From: Brassica napus
Taxonomy: Eukaryota > Streptophyta > Magnoliopsida > Brassicales > Brassicaceae
Assembly: GCF_020379485.1 (NCBI RefSeq)
Contig: NW_026015157.1
Coordinates: 46,879-110,878, forward strand
Length of the DNA stretch: 64,000 nucleotides
Reading direction: 5' to 3'
Part shown: one piece after another, positions 19,801-31,706 of the stretch
Layout of the letters: every line of letters begins with the position of its first letter
How positions within the stretch are numbered: position 1 is the first letter of the stretch
Notes under the pieces: generated by a model
Databases searched by the model: none
What the model was told of the DNA's origin: nothing
What the model saw: only the letters and a program-made list of their open reading frames with translations
Made by a program: the position numbers and the translations under genes

Positions 19801-22800
19801 CCACCACTTTATGTATCCAAATAATGCTTCTCACAAAGAGATTATCCTGGTTTTATTGGAACGACGAAGAAGCTGTGCTATTCCCAAACTGGGAAACTGG
19901 AATCACCTGATTTGAAAGTGGGATAACTCCTTCATCCCAACTCCTATGAGATTTATTCAACTTCCTGGTGATTCTCCACCACTTTATGTATCCAAATAAA
20001 GCTTCTCACAAAGTGAGTCATCCTGGTTTGATTGGAACGACGAAGAAGCTGTCTTATTCCCAAACTGGGAAACTAGAATCACCTGATTTGAAAGTGGGAT
20101 AACTTCTTCATCCCAATTCCTATGAGATTTATTCAACTTCCTGGTGATTATCCACCACTTTATGTATCCAAATCAAGCTTCTCACAAAGTGATTCATCCT
20201 GGTTTGATTGGAACGACGAAGAAGCTGTGCAATTCCCAAACTGGGAAACTGGAATCACCTGGTTTGCAAGTGGGATAACTTCTTCTTGCCAACTCCTATG
20301 AGATTTATTCAACTTCCTGGTGATTCTCCACCACTTTATGTATCCAAATCAAGCTTCTCACAAAGAGATTCATCCTGGTTTGATTGGAACGACGATGAAG
20401 CTATCCTATTCCCAAACTGGGAAACTGGAATCACCTGATTTGAAAGTGGGATAACTTCTTCTTGCCAACTCCTATGAGATTTATTCAACTTCCTGGTGAT
20501 TTTCCACCACTTTATGTATCCATATCAAGCTTCTCACAAAGTGATTCATCCTGGTTTGATTGGAACGACGATGAAGCTGTGCTATTCCCAAACTGGGAAA
20601 CTGGAATCACCTGATTTGAAAGTGGGATAACTTCTTCATCCCAACTCCTATGAGATTTATTCAACTTCCTGGTGATTCTCCACCACTTTAGGTATCCAAA
20701 TCAAGCTTCTCACAAAGTGATTCATCCTGGTTTGATTGGAACGACGATGAAGCTGTGCTATTCCCAAACTGGGAAACTGGAATCACCTGATTTGAAAGTG
20801 GGATAACTTCTTCTTGCCAACTCCTATGAGATTTATTTAACTTCCTGGTGATTCTCCACCACTTTATGTATCCAAATCAAGCTTCTCACAAAGTGATTCA
20901 TCCTGGTTTGATTGGAACGACGAAGAAGCTGTCCTATTCCCAAACTGGGAAACTGGAATCACCTGATTTGAAAGTGGGATAACTTCTTCATCCCAACTCC
21001 TATGAGATTTATTCAACTTCCTGGTGATTTTCCACCACTTTAGGTATCCAAATCAAGCTTCTCACAAAGTGAGTCATCCTGGTTTGATTGGAACGACGAA
21101 GAAGCTGTCTTATTCCCAAACTGGGAAACTGGAATCACCTGATTTGAAAGTGGGATAACTTCTTCATCCCAACTCCTATGAGATTTATTCAACTTCCTGG
21201 TGATTCTCCACCACTTTATGTATCAAAATCAAGCTTCTCACAAAGTGATTCATCCTGGTTTGATTGGAACGACGAGAAGTTGTCATATTCTCAAACTGGG
21301 AAACTGGAATCACCTGATTTGAAAGTGGGATAACTTCTTTTTGCCAACTCCTATGAGATTTATTCAACTTCCTGGTTTCATTGGAACGACGAAGAAGCTG
21401 TCCTATTCCGAAACTGGGAAACTGGAATCACCTGATTTGAAAGTGGGAATAACTTCTTCTTGCCAACTCCTATGAGATTTATTCAACTTCCTGGTGATTC
21501 TCCACCACTTTATGTATCCAAATAAGCTTCTCACAAAGAGATTATCCTGGTTTTATTGGAACGACGAAGAAGCTGTGCTATTCCCAAACTGGGAAACTGG
21601 AATCACCTGATTTGAAAGTGGGATAACTTCTTCATCCCAACTCCTATGAGATTTATTCAACTTCCTGGTGATTCTCCACCACTTTATGTATCCAAATAAA
21701 GCTTCTCACAAAGTGAGTCATCCTGGTTTGATTGGAACGACGAAGAAGCTGTCTTATTCCCAAACTGGGAAACTGGAATCACCTGATTTGAAAGTGGGAT
21801 AACTTCTTCATCCCAACTCCTATGAGATTTATTCAACTTCCTGGTGATTATCCACCACTTTATGTATCCAAATCAAGCTTCTCACAAAGTGATTCATCCT
21901 GGTTTGATTGGAACGACGAAGAAGCTGTGCAATTCCCAAACTGGGAAACTGGAATCACCTGATTTGAAAGTGGGATAACTTCTTCTTGCCAACTCCTATG
22001 AGATTTATTCAACTTCCTGGTGATTCTCCACCACTTTATGTATCCAAATCAAGCTTCTCACAAAGAGATTCATCCTGGTTTGATTGGAACGACGATGAAG
22101 CTGTCCTATTCCCAAACTGGGAAACTGGAATCACCTGATTTGAAAGTGGGATAACTTCTTCTTGCCAACTCCTATGAGATTTATTCAACTTCCTGGTGAT
22201 TTTCCACCACTTTATGTATCCATATCAAGCTTCTCACAAAGTGATTCATCCTGGTTTGATTGGAACGACGATGAAGCTGTGCTATTCCCAAACTGGGAAA
22301 CTGGAATCACCTGATTTGAAAGTGGGATAACTTCTTCATCCCAACTCCTATGAGATTTATTCAACTTCCTGGTGATTCTCCACCACTTTATGTATCCAAA
22401 TCAAGCTTCTCACAAAGTGATTCATCCTGGTTTTATTGGAACGACGATGAAGCTGTGCTATTCCCAAACTGGGAAACTGGAATCACCTGATTTGAAAGTG
22501 GGATAACTTCTTCTTGCCAACTCCTATGAGATTTATTCAACTTCCTGGTGATTCTCCACCACTTTATGTATCCAAATCAAGCTTCTCACAAAGTGATTCA
22601 TCCTGGTTTGATTGGAACGACGAAGAAGCTGTCCTATTCCCAAACTGGGAAACTGGAATCACCTGATTTGAAAGTGGGATAACTTCTTCATCCCAACTCC
22701 TATGAGATTTATTCAACTTCCTGGTGATTTTCCACCACTTTAGGTATCCAAATCAAGCTTCTCACAAAGTGATTCATCCTGGTTTGATTGGAACGACGAA

Positions 22801-25800
22801 GAAGCTGTCTTATTCCCAAACTGGGAAACTGGAATCACCTGATTTGAAAGTGGGATAACTCCTTCATCCCAACTCCTATGAGATTTATTCAACTTCCTGG
22901 TGATTCTCCACCACTTTATGTATCAAAATCAAGCTTCTCACAAAGTGATTCATCCTGGTTTGATTGGAACGACGAGGAAGTTGTCTATTCCCAAACTGGG
23001 AAACTGGAATCACCTGATTTGAAAGTGGGATAACTTCTTCTTGCCAACTCCTATGAGATTTATTCAACTTCCTGGTTTCATTGGAACGACGAAGAAGCTG
23101 TCCTATTCCCAAACTGGGAAACTGGAATCACCTGATTTGAAAGTGGGATAACTTCTTCTTGCCAACTCCTATGAGATTTATTCAACTTCCTGGTGATTCT
23201 CCACCACTTTATGTATCCAAATCAAGCTTCTCACAAAGAGATTCATCCTGGTTTGATTGGAACGACGAAGAAGCTGTGCTATTCCCAAACTGGGAAACTG
23301 GAATCACCTGATTTGAAAGTGGGATAACTTCTTCATCCAACTCCTATGAGATTTATTCAACTTCCTGGTGATTCTCCACCACTTTATGTATCCAAATAAA
23401 GCTTCTCACAAAGTGAGTCATCCTGGTTTGATTGGAACGACGAAGAAGCTGTCTTATTCCCAAACTGGGAAACTAGAATCACCTGATTTGAAAGTGGGAT
23501 AACTTCTTCATCCCAATTCCTATGAGATTTATTCAACTTCCTGGTGATTATCCACCACTTTATGTATCCAAATCAAGCTTCTCACAAAGTGATTCATCCT
23601 GGTTTGATTGGAACGACGAAGAAGCTGTGCAATTCCCAAACTGGGAAACTGGAATCACCTGGTTTGAAAGTGGGATAACTTCTTCTTGCCAACTCCTATG
23701 AGATTTATTCAACTTCCTGGTGATTCTCCACCACTTTATGTATCCAAATCAAGCTTCTCACAAAGAGATTCATCCTGGTTTGATTGGAACGACGATGAAG
23801 CTATCCTATTCCCAAACTGGGAAACTGGAATCACCTGATTTGAAAGTGGGATAACTTCTTCTTGCCAACTCCTATGAGATTTATTCAACTTCCTGGTGAT
23901 TTTCCACCACTTTATGTATCCATATCAAGCTTCTCACAAAGTGATTCATCCTGGTTTGATTGGAACGACGATGAAGCTGTGCTATTCCCAAACTGGGAAA
24001 CTGGAATCACCTGATTTGAAAGTGGGATAACTTCTTCATCCCAACTCCTATGAGATTTATTCAACTTCCTGGTGATTCTCCACCACTTTAGGTATCCAAA
24101 TCAAGCTTCTCACAAAGTGATTCATCCTCGTTTTATTGGAACGACGATGAAGCTGTGCTATTCCCAAACTGGGAAACTGGAATCACCTGATTTGAAAGTG
24201 GGATAACTTCTTCTTGCCAACTCCTATGATATTTATTTAACTTCCTGGTGATTCTCCACCACTTTATGTATCCAAATCAAGCTTCTCACAAAGTGATTCA
24301 TCCTGGTTTGATTGGAACGACGAAGAAGCTGTCCTATTCCCAAACTGTGAAACTGGAATCACCAGATTTGAAAGTGGGATAACTTCTTCATCCCAACTCC
24401 TATGAGATTTATTCAACTTCCTGGTGATTTTCCACCACTTTAGGTATCCAAATCAAGCTTCTCACAAAGTGAGTCATCCTGGTTTGATTGGAACGACGAA
24501 GAAGCTGTCTTATTCCCAAACTGGGAAACTGGAATCACCTGATTTGAAAGTGGGATAACTCCTTCATCCCAACTCCTATGAGATTTATTCAACTTCCTGG
24601 TGATTCTCCACCACTTTATGTATCAAAATCAAGCTTCTCACAAAGTGATTCATCCTGGCTTAATTGGAACGACGAGGAAGTTGTCCTATTCTCAAACTGG
24701 GAAACTGGAATCACCTGATTTGAAAGTGGGATAACTTCTTCTTGCCAACTCCTATGAGATTTATTCAACTTCCTGGTGATTGGAACGACGATGAAGCTGT
24801 GCCATTCCCAAACTGGGAAACTGGAATCACCTGATTTGAAAGTGGGATAACTTCTTTTTGCCAACTCCTATGAGATTTATTCAACTTCCTGGTGATTCTC
24901 CACCACTTTATGTATCCATATCAAGCTTCTCACAAAGATATTCATCCTGGTTTCATTGGAACGACGAAGAAGCTGTCCTATCCCGAAACTGGGAAAGTGG
25001 AATCACCTGATTTGAAAGTGGGATAACTTCTTCTTGCCAACTCCTATGAGATTTATTCAACTTCCTGGTGATTCTCCACCACTTTATGTATCCAAATAAA
25101 GCTTCTCACAAAGAGATTCATCCTGGTTTGATTGGAACGACGAAGAAGCTGTCCTATTCCCAAACTGGGAAACTGGAATCACCTGATTTGAAAGTGGAAT
25201 AACTTCTTCTTGCCAACTCCTATGAGATTTATTCAACTTCCTGGTGATTCTCCACCACTTTATGTATCCAAATAATGCTTCTCACAAAGAGATTCATCCT
25301 GGTTTTATTGGAACGACGAAGAAGCTGTCCTATTCCCAAACAGGGAAACTGGAATCACCTGATTTGAAAGTGGAATAACTTCTTCTTGCCAACTCCTATG
25401 AGATTTATTCAACTTCCTGGTGATTCTCCACCACTTTATGTATCCAAATCAAGCTTCTCACAAAGTGAGTCATCCTGGTTTGATTGGAACGACGAAAAAG
25501 GTGTCTTATTCCCAATCTGGGAAACTGGAATCACCTGATTTGAAAGTGGGATAACTTCTTCTTGCCAACTCCTATGAATTTATTCAACTTCCTGGTGATT
25601 CTCCACCACTTTATGTATCCAAATCAAGCTTCTCACAAAGAGATTCATCCTGGTTTCATTGGAACGACGAAGAAGCTGTCCTATTCCGAAACTGGGAAAC
25701 TGGAATCACCTGATTTGAAAGTGGGATAACTTCTTCTTGCCAACTCCTATGAGATTTATTCAACTTCCTGGTGATTCTCCACCACTTTGTGTATCCATAT

Positions 25801-27583
25801 CAAGCTTCTCACAAAGATATTCATCCTGGTTTCATTGGAACGACGAAGAAGCTGTCCTATTCCGAAACTGGGAAACTGGAATCACCTGATTTGAAAGTGG
25901 GATAACTTCTTCTTGCCAACTCCTATGAGATTTATTCAACTTCCTGGTGATTCTCCACCACTTTATGTATCCAAATAAAGCTTCTCACAAAGAGATTCAT
26001 CCTGGTTTGATTGGAACGACGAAGAAGCTGTCCTACTCCCAAACTGGGAAACTAGAATCACCTGATTTGAAAGTGGAATAACTTCTTCTTGCCAACTCCT
26101 ATGAGATTTATTCAACTTCCTGGTGATTCTCCACCACTTTATGTATCCAAATAAAGCTTCTCACAAAGAGATTCATCCTGGTTTGATTAGAACGACGAAG
26201 AAGCTGTCCTATTCCCAAACTGGGAAACTGGAATCACCTGATTTGAAAGTGGGATAACTTCTTCTTGCCAACTCCTATGAGATTTATTCAACTTCCTGGT
26301 TTCATTGGAACGACGAAGAAGCTGTCCTATTCCGAAACTGGGAAAGTGGAACCACCTGATTTGAAAGTGGAATAACTTCTTCTTGCCAACTCCTATGAGA
26401 TTTATTCAACTTCCTGGTGATTCTCCACCACTTTATGTATCCAAATAATGCTTCTCACAAAGAGATTATCCTGGTTTTATTGGAACGACGAAGAAGCTGT
26501 GCAATTCCCAAACTGGGAAACTGGAATCACCTGATTTGAAAGTGGGATAACTCCTTCATCCCAACTCCTATGAGATTTATTCAACTTCCTGGTGATTCTC
26601 CACCACTTTATGTATCCAAATAAAGCTTCTCACAAAGTGAGTCATCCTGGTTTGATTGGAACGACGAAGAAGCTGTCTTATTCCCAAACTGGGAAACTAG
26701 AATCACCTGATTTGAAAGTGGGATAACTTCTTCATCCCAATTCCTATGAGATTTATTCAACTTCCTGGTGATTATCCACCACTTTATGTATCCAAATCAA
26801 GCTTCTCACAAAGTGATTCATCCTGGTTTGATTGGAACGACGAAGAAGCTGTGCAATTCCCAAACTGGGAAACTGGAATCACCTGGTTTGCAAGTGGGAT
26901 AACTTCTTCTTGCCAACTCCTATGAGATTTATTCAACTTCCTGGTGATTCTCCACCACTTTATGTATCCAAATCAAGCTTCTCACAAAGAGATTCATCCT
27001 GGTTTGATTGGAACGACGATGAAGCTATCCTATTCCCAAACTGGGAAACTGGAATCACCTGATTTGAAAGTGGGATAACTTCTTCTTGCCAACTCCTATG
27101 AGATTTATTCAACTTCCTGGTGATTTTCCACCACTTTATGTATCCATATCAAGCTTCTCACAAAGTGATTCATCCTGGTTTGATTGGAACGACGATATAG
27201 CTGTGCTATTCCCAAACTGGGAAACTGGAATCACCTGATTTGAAAGTGGGATAACTTCTTCATCCCAACTCCTATGAGATTTATTCAACTTCCTGGTGAT
27301 TCTCCACCACTTTAGGTATCCAAATCAAGCTTCTCACAAAGTGATTCATCCTCGTTTTATTGGAACGACGATGAAGCTGTGCTATTCCCAAACTGGGAAA
27401 CTGGAATCACCTGATTTGAAAGTGGGATAACTTCTTCTTGCCAACTCCTATGATATTTATTTAACTTCCTGGTGATTCTCCACCACTTTATGTATCCAAA
27501 TCAAGCTTCTCACAAAGTGATTCATCCTGGTTTGATTGGAACGACGAAGAAGCTGTCCTATTCCCAAACTGTGAAACTGGAAT
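16876..27583. repeat. Main CentBr-type satellite block, about 61 monomers, with higher-order structure
   Basis: All monomers are head to tail in one orientation. Successive CATCCTGG positions 17441, 17617, 17793, 17969 and 18145 give a 176-bp period. Truncated monomers of about 118 bp (TCCTGG joined to TTTCATTGG) start at 17092, 19671, 21370, 23070 and 26294. A second type of about 116 bp (GGTGATT joined to GGAACG) lies near 24775. The 19671-21370 and 21370-23070 intervals are 1,699 and 1,700 bp, as expected for nine full plus one truncated monomer. ORFs inside are incidental. Confidence 0.97.
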
Positions 27584-28605
27584 TGTTAGGTTTTCAGAGC
27601 TCAGGCTGTGTGTGTGAGAACAAGCCACTAAGGGCGAAATGAGAGCTTGAACTGAAGAGAGAAAGGTCTGATGAAGAACAGTATGAACTTGGACAGAAAC
27701 AAGAGATTTAGAGAGATTAAGAGATTTAAGTATAAGAAAGGGGTAGTTTGAGGGATTCTTATCCAAGAACACACTTTGTATTATGAAGGAGGAGGGGAAA
27801 TCCCCCTCTCTCTCTTAAGAGAGTTACAAAACGTCCATGATAGCCTTTATATAGGCTTTACACTTTGTAAAATCATAAACCCTTAATCTAATGGATAGAA
27901 ATGACTTGAGATGAATGGATGGCTAGGATGGAGTTTTCTTCTTTGCAATCTGAGTGAATTGATCTGATTGGAGTAGAGAATGCTGGCTGGTGATTGGTTG
28001 ATTCAAACTGGTCAAGGCAAGGGCTGGCTCCTGATTGGTTCCCTTAAAGCTCCCATGAACCTTTTTCACAAAGATGGCTAGATACATGGTCAAGGCTGCT
28101 TTTCCTTTACAGCTCAAAGACAGCCTGTCATTGACCACGCCCTAGCTGTCCCTTATCCACAAATAGTCACAAGATAACTCAGGTTTGTCTTCTCTTGCGC
28201 CCTAAGTTTGCACAGCTTCATTTCAGCTTGATCCGGAACAAGTACGGACGAAGGTACGGACCGCCTGTCCGTACCTCGCCCTAAGTTTGCACATCTCACC
28301 AAAACATCTCCAATGGTTGAGTGTGATCAGGTTCTGGGTCGCCCTAAGTTTGCACGGTTCATCCGTACCGTCTGAACCTCGGGACGCCCTATCTTTGCAC
28401 CATCACCCAACTATCTCCAAATGGTGTCTAAGTCCCTCCTGGGCTTAAACCCTATCTTTGCACAGCCTTCATGATACTTCTAGACTTCTCTAAACTCTCA
28501 TGAAGCCTTGATAGACAATCTCTTAAGATCTTGTCCCTATCTTTGCACCAGACCCAAACTCCTCCATACTTCTCCTATGGCTCCATTTCTTTCTTCAAGT
28601 CAACA
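27584..28605 (-). repeat. Element D 3' LTR with long U5
   Basis: Its U5 end (27584-27720 on the plus strand) resembles that of element A: both contain AAGTTCATACT, CATCAGACCT and CACACAGCC on the minus strand. U3 holds six copies of a 15-mer (28199-28548) and a GTACGG cluster (28249-28276). A TATATAAA promoter box lies on the minus strand near 27846-27853. Confidence 0.88.
28199..28548 (-). promoter_or_regulatory. Six-copy 15-mer array in element D U3
   Basis: Copies of GCCCTAAGTTTGCAC or its variant GCCCTATCTTTGCAC start at 28199, 28278, 28341, 28386, 28449 and 28534 on the plus strand, spaced 45-85 bp. The array is repeated in the other LTR (about 31300-31650). Element A has only one or two related sites (GTGCAAAGATAGG). 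It may be an enhancer; the binding factor is unknown. Confidence 0.55.
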
Positions 28606-28810
28606 CTCCCCCTCAAGCTTGACTCTAGGTGATCCTAAGTCAAGCTTGGAACCTTGAAGAACTCCCTCATTAAAAACCTCACCAAGGAAAACCCTTTGGG
28701 ACAAAACCTTGATGAGGGAAAAAGAGTAGAGCCTCCAAGGCCTAGGGATTGGCCAGTGAGCCTATGTGCCTTAGTATCACTGAGGTTTAGGCACATAGGC
28801 TCTGGATCAC
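28606..28810 (-). other. 3' structured module of element D: PPT, hairpin II, hairpin I
   Basis: The PPT (GAGGGGGAG on the minus strand) is 28606-28614. Hairpin II lies at 28677-28717 with the same arms as A. Hairpin I pairs GAGCCTATGTGCC (28758-28770) with GGCACATAGGCTC (28790-28802), 13 perfect pairs, with arm sequences different from A and B. Confidence 0.75.
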
Positions 28811-30773
28811 GGCCTCTTCACTCCATCACTCTTCTTGGACTTCTTCTTAAACTCCGTTTGTGTCTTCCCTTCTCTCATGGCTTCTCGCCATCTCCATCAG
28901 GTAAGATCACGCCCTCTTCATTGAGAATCCAAGTAAGGTACCTGATACATCATTCAACAAGTGTATCAGTTCTCAAGAGATAAACCTATCATGAATGTAT
29001 ATAAAGAGATAGAGATCAGGTTTACTCCCTTGTATAAATGGTGAGGACTGGCTGCTCTTCACATGGCACTTGAGTCCCTCACTTGCTGAGCTTAACAGCT
29101 CCTTCTCTGATCATGCAAGCTCATCCACACTCCCCCTCAAGCTTGAGACCAAGTATAGGGAAGGTCCAAGCTTGATGGTGAGCGCATGATAGCTCCATGA
29201 TACGCCTTGTGGAAAGCACCTCCATCTCCTTCGGACTTGATGCTTGAACCTCCACTACATCATCATTGCACTGAGGAGATACATCAGCCCACTCTCCAAG
29301 CACCTCACACGCCTTGTTGAGTGACCTTCTTCTTCCCTCTACTTCGGCTGAATCACTCCATGATCAGCTTGCAATGACCTTGAGTAACACAGGTCATTGA
29401 GCAACAGGATCATCAGGTGGCTCACTTTGCTCCCCTCCTCAAGCTTGGATTGAGTATGGGTCCAAGCTTGAAGTGAGCCTCAATGAGCCTTAAGATCAGG
29501 AGCGCAACATCTCATAGAGTGCGCTTCAACCACTGATCAACCCTTCCCTTTATCTCCAATGCCTTCTGGTCACCGGTCTCCTCCAGACTTAGGTGATGAC
29601 CACTCGCCTTGTGTATCCACACATACACCACAGCGACCATTCCCAATGGGTAAAGTCTTCTTCCTCTTCTGCTCGGATTTGTGATGGACAGAGAGCACAT
29701 CTTGTGAACCTGAAACACCACTCAAACTCCAGCAAAGATAAGACATAAGCATTGGGATCAATCCTTGACTAATCATCAAGTTTGATCTCCAATGTCACAA
29801 GCTATGCAACAGATTGAAACAAGAATTATCAAGTTCACATCTTTGCAAGCAATCTCTCTAGGTACAAGCAAGATCAAATCAGATTCAAGACAAGCTACTT
29901 AGGCAATCAACCCTGCCTTAATCCGCAATCATAGACATCCATCTATGTGCTCAATGTTAAGGCAGCAACAAGATGACAATATGCTGTGACCTTAATCAGT
30001 TTCTAGCTCATGTATGCAGCAGGATCAGCCAATGCTTTCTACTATCCTAACACACTTCACTTATAACTGAGGCAAAGCAATATTAATCATCAATCAACAT
30101 CAGACAATGCAAAACCTTAAGTGATTTCAGTTTAATGAAAGCTAATAGGATTTAGACAGTTTCTAACATCCTAGAACAATCATAACCAAATCAGGCTAAG
30201 CATTTCATTTCTCAACATCAAACAACACTCAATAGCATCCTGGGACAGATTCTAAATCATTTCATTTCATTTAGCAATCTTAAACATATCCTCAGGTTCA
30301 TTTAATCACATCACAACACAACAACCTGTTTCAATCACAAGCTCATATCAAGAAGGTTTAGGATTAGCTTACAACCAAGGAACCTGAGCTGGTTCCTTGA
30401 GCCACCTTGGTAATAGGCCACGAATCTGGTGGATAAGAGAGCTGGATCGTCACCCAACACCTTCTCTTTGTGTTCATAACCTCCTTCTTGAAACCACAAC
30501 ACAAAAGGTTCCACCTTTCTTCACAGCTCCAAGTCTCCAACTTCAGGAACAAGATGAGAGCTTTCTTCTTGAAGGGTTTCAGCTTGGGACAGAGTTGAGA
30601 CACGCCTTTAATGGACTGGAGAGAGGAGGAACGACCAGGAGACACCACCATAGCTTCAAACACCTTCTTCTTGAAGAGAGAGAACAGGCTGGACATCTTC
30701 AATGGTTTGGATCTGTGATGAGGCTAGACTTGTGATGTATATGCGGAAGCTGGAACCAAGTTCTGATGAACCT
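28811..30773 (-). other. Element D interior, no recognisable coding
   Basis: No pol motif is visible. PPT-like motifs on the minus strand lie near 29131-29140 (ACTCCCCCTC on the plus strand) and 29431-29440 (CTCCCCTCCTC), as in A. The longest ORF (112 codons, 30364-30702, minus strand) begins about 70 bp after the PBS, where gag would be, but shows no Gag motif and has no counterpart in A. Confidence 0.75.
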
Positions 30774-30786
30774 GGCTCTGATACCA
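30774..30786 (-). promoter_or_regulatory. Primer binding site of element D
   Basis: TGGTATCAGAGCC on the minus strand directly abuts the 5' LTR. Confidence 0.9.
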
Positions 30787-31706
30787 TGTTAGAAACAAGA
30801 GACTTTGAGAGATTAGAAGATTAGAAACTAAGAAAGGGAGAGATTAAAGAGAATCTGATTCAAGAACACACTTTTATATTTCCATGAAGGAGGAGGGGAA
30901 ATCCCCCTCTCTCTCTTAAGAGAGTTACAAAACGTCCATGATAGCCTTTATATAGGCTTTACACTTTGTAAAATCATAAACCCTTAATCTAATGGATAGA
31001 AATGACTTGAGATGAATGGATGGCTAGGATGGAGTTTTCTTCTTTGCAATCTGAGTGAATTGATCTGATTGGAGTAGAGAATGCTGGCTGGTGATTGGTT
31101 GATTCAAACTGGTCAAGGCAAGGGCTGGCTCCTGATTGGTTCCCTTAAAACTCCCATGAACCTTTTTCACAAAGATGGCTAGATACATGGTCAAGGCTGC
31201 TTTTCCTTTACAGCTCAAAGACAGCCTGTCATTGACCACGCCCTAGCTGTCCCTTATCCACAAATAGTCACAAGATAACTCAGGTTTGTCTTCTCTTGCG
31301 CCCTAAGTTTGCACAGCTTCATTTCAGCTTGATCCGGAACAAGTACGGACGAAGGTACGGACCGCCTGTCCGTACCTCGCCCTAAGTTTGCACATCTCAC
31401 CAAAACATCTCCAATGGTTGAGTGTGATCAGGTTCTGGGTCGCCCTAAGTTTGCACGGTTCATCCGTACCGTCTGAACCTCGGGACGCCCTATCTTTGCA
31501 CCATCACCCAACTATCTCCAAATGGTGTCTAAGTCCCTCCTGGGCTTAAACCCTATCTTTGCACAGCCTTCATGATACTTCTAGACTTCTCTAAACTCTC
31601 ATGAAGCCTTGATAGACAATCTCTTAATATCTTGTCCCTATCTTTGCACCAGACCCAAATTCCTCCATACTTCTCCTATGGCTCCATTTCTTTCTTCAAG
31701 TCAACA
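30787..31706 (-). repeat. Element D 5' LTR with short U5
   Basis: 920 bp. It matches the 3' LTR over most of U3 with only about three substitutions noticed, but its R-U5 part diverges and stops about 100 bp earlier, at TTGTTTCTAACA. Confidence 0.88.

Larger units (their letters stand above)
27584..31706 (-). mobile_element. Element D: non-autonomous LTR retrotransposon related to A
   Basis: A 4,123-bp minus-strand element with TSD GGAAT (27579-27583 and 31707-31711) in satellite. The interior of about 2.2 kb lacks gag-pol. The PBS, PPT, hairpins and internal PPT-like motifs follow the plan of element A, with diverged sequence. The LTRs are unequal (1,022 and 920 bp). Most of their length is nearly identical, but the U5 ends differ in sequence and length despite the matching TSD. 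Confidence 0.92.

Noticed and set aside
16876..27583. CRISPR-like regular spacing
   Set aside because: The whole 176-bp unit is conserved with no unique spacers. This is a eukaryotic tandem satellite.
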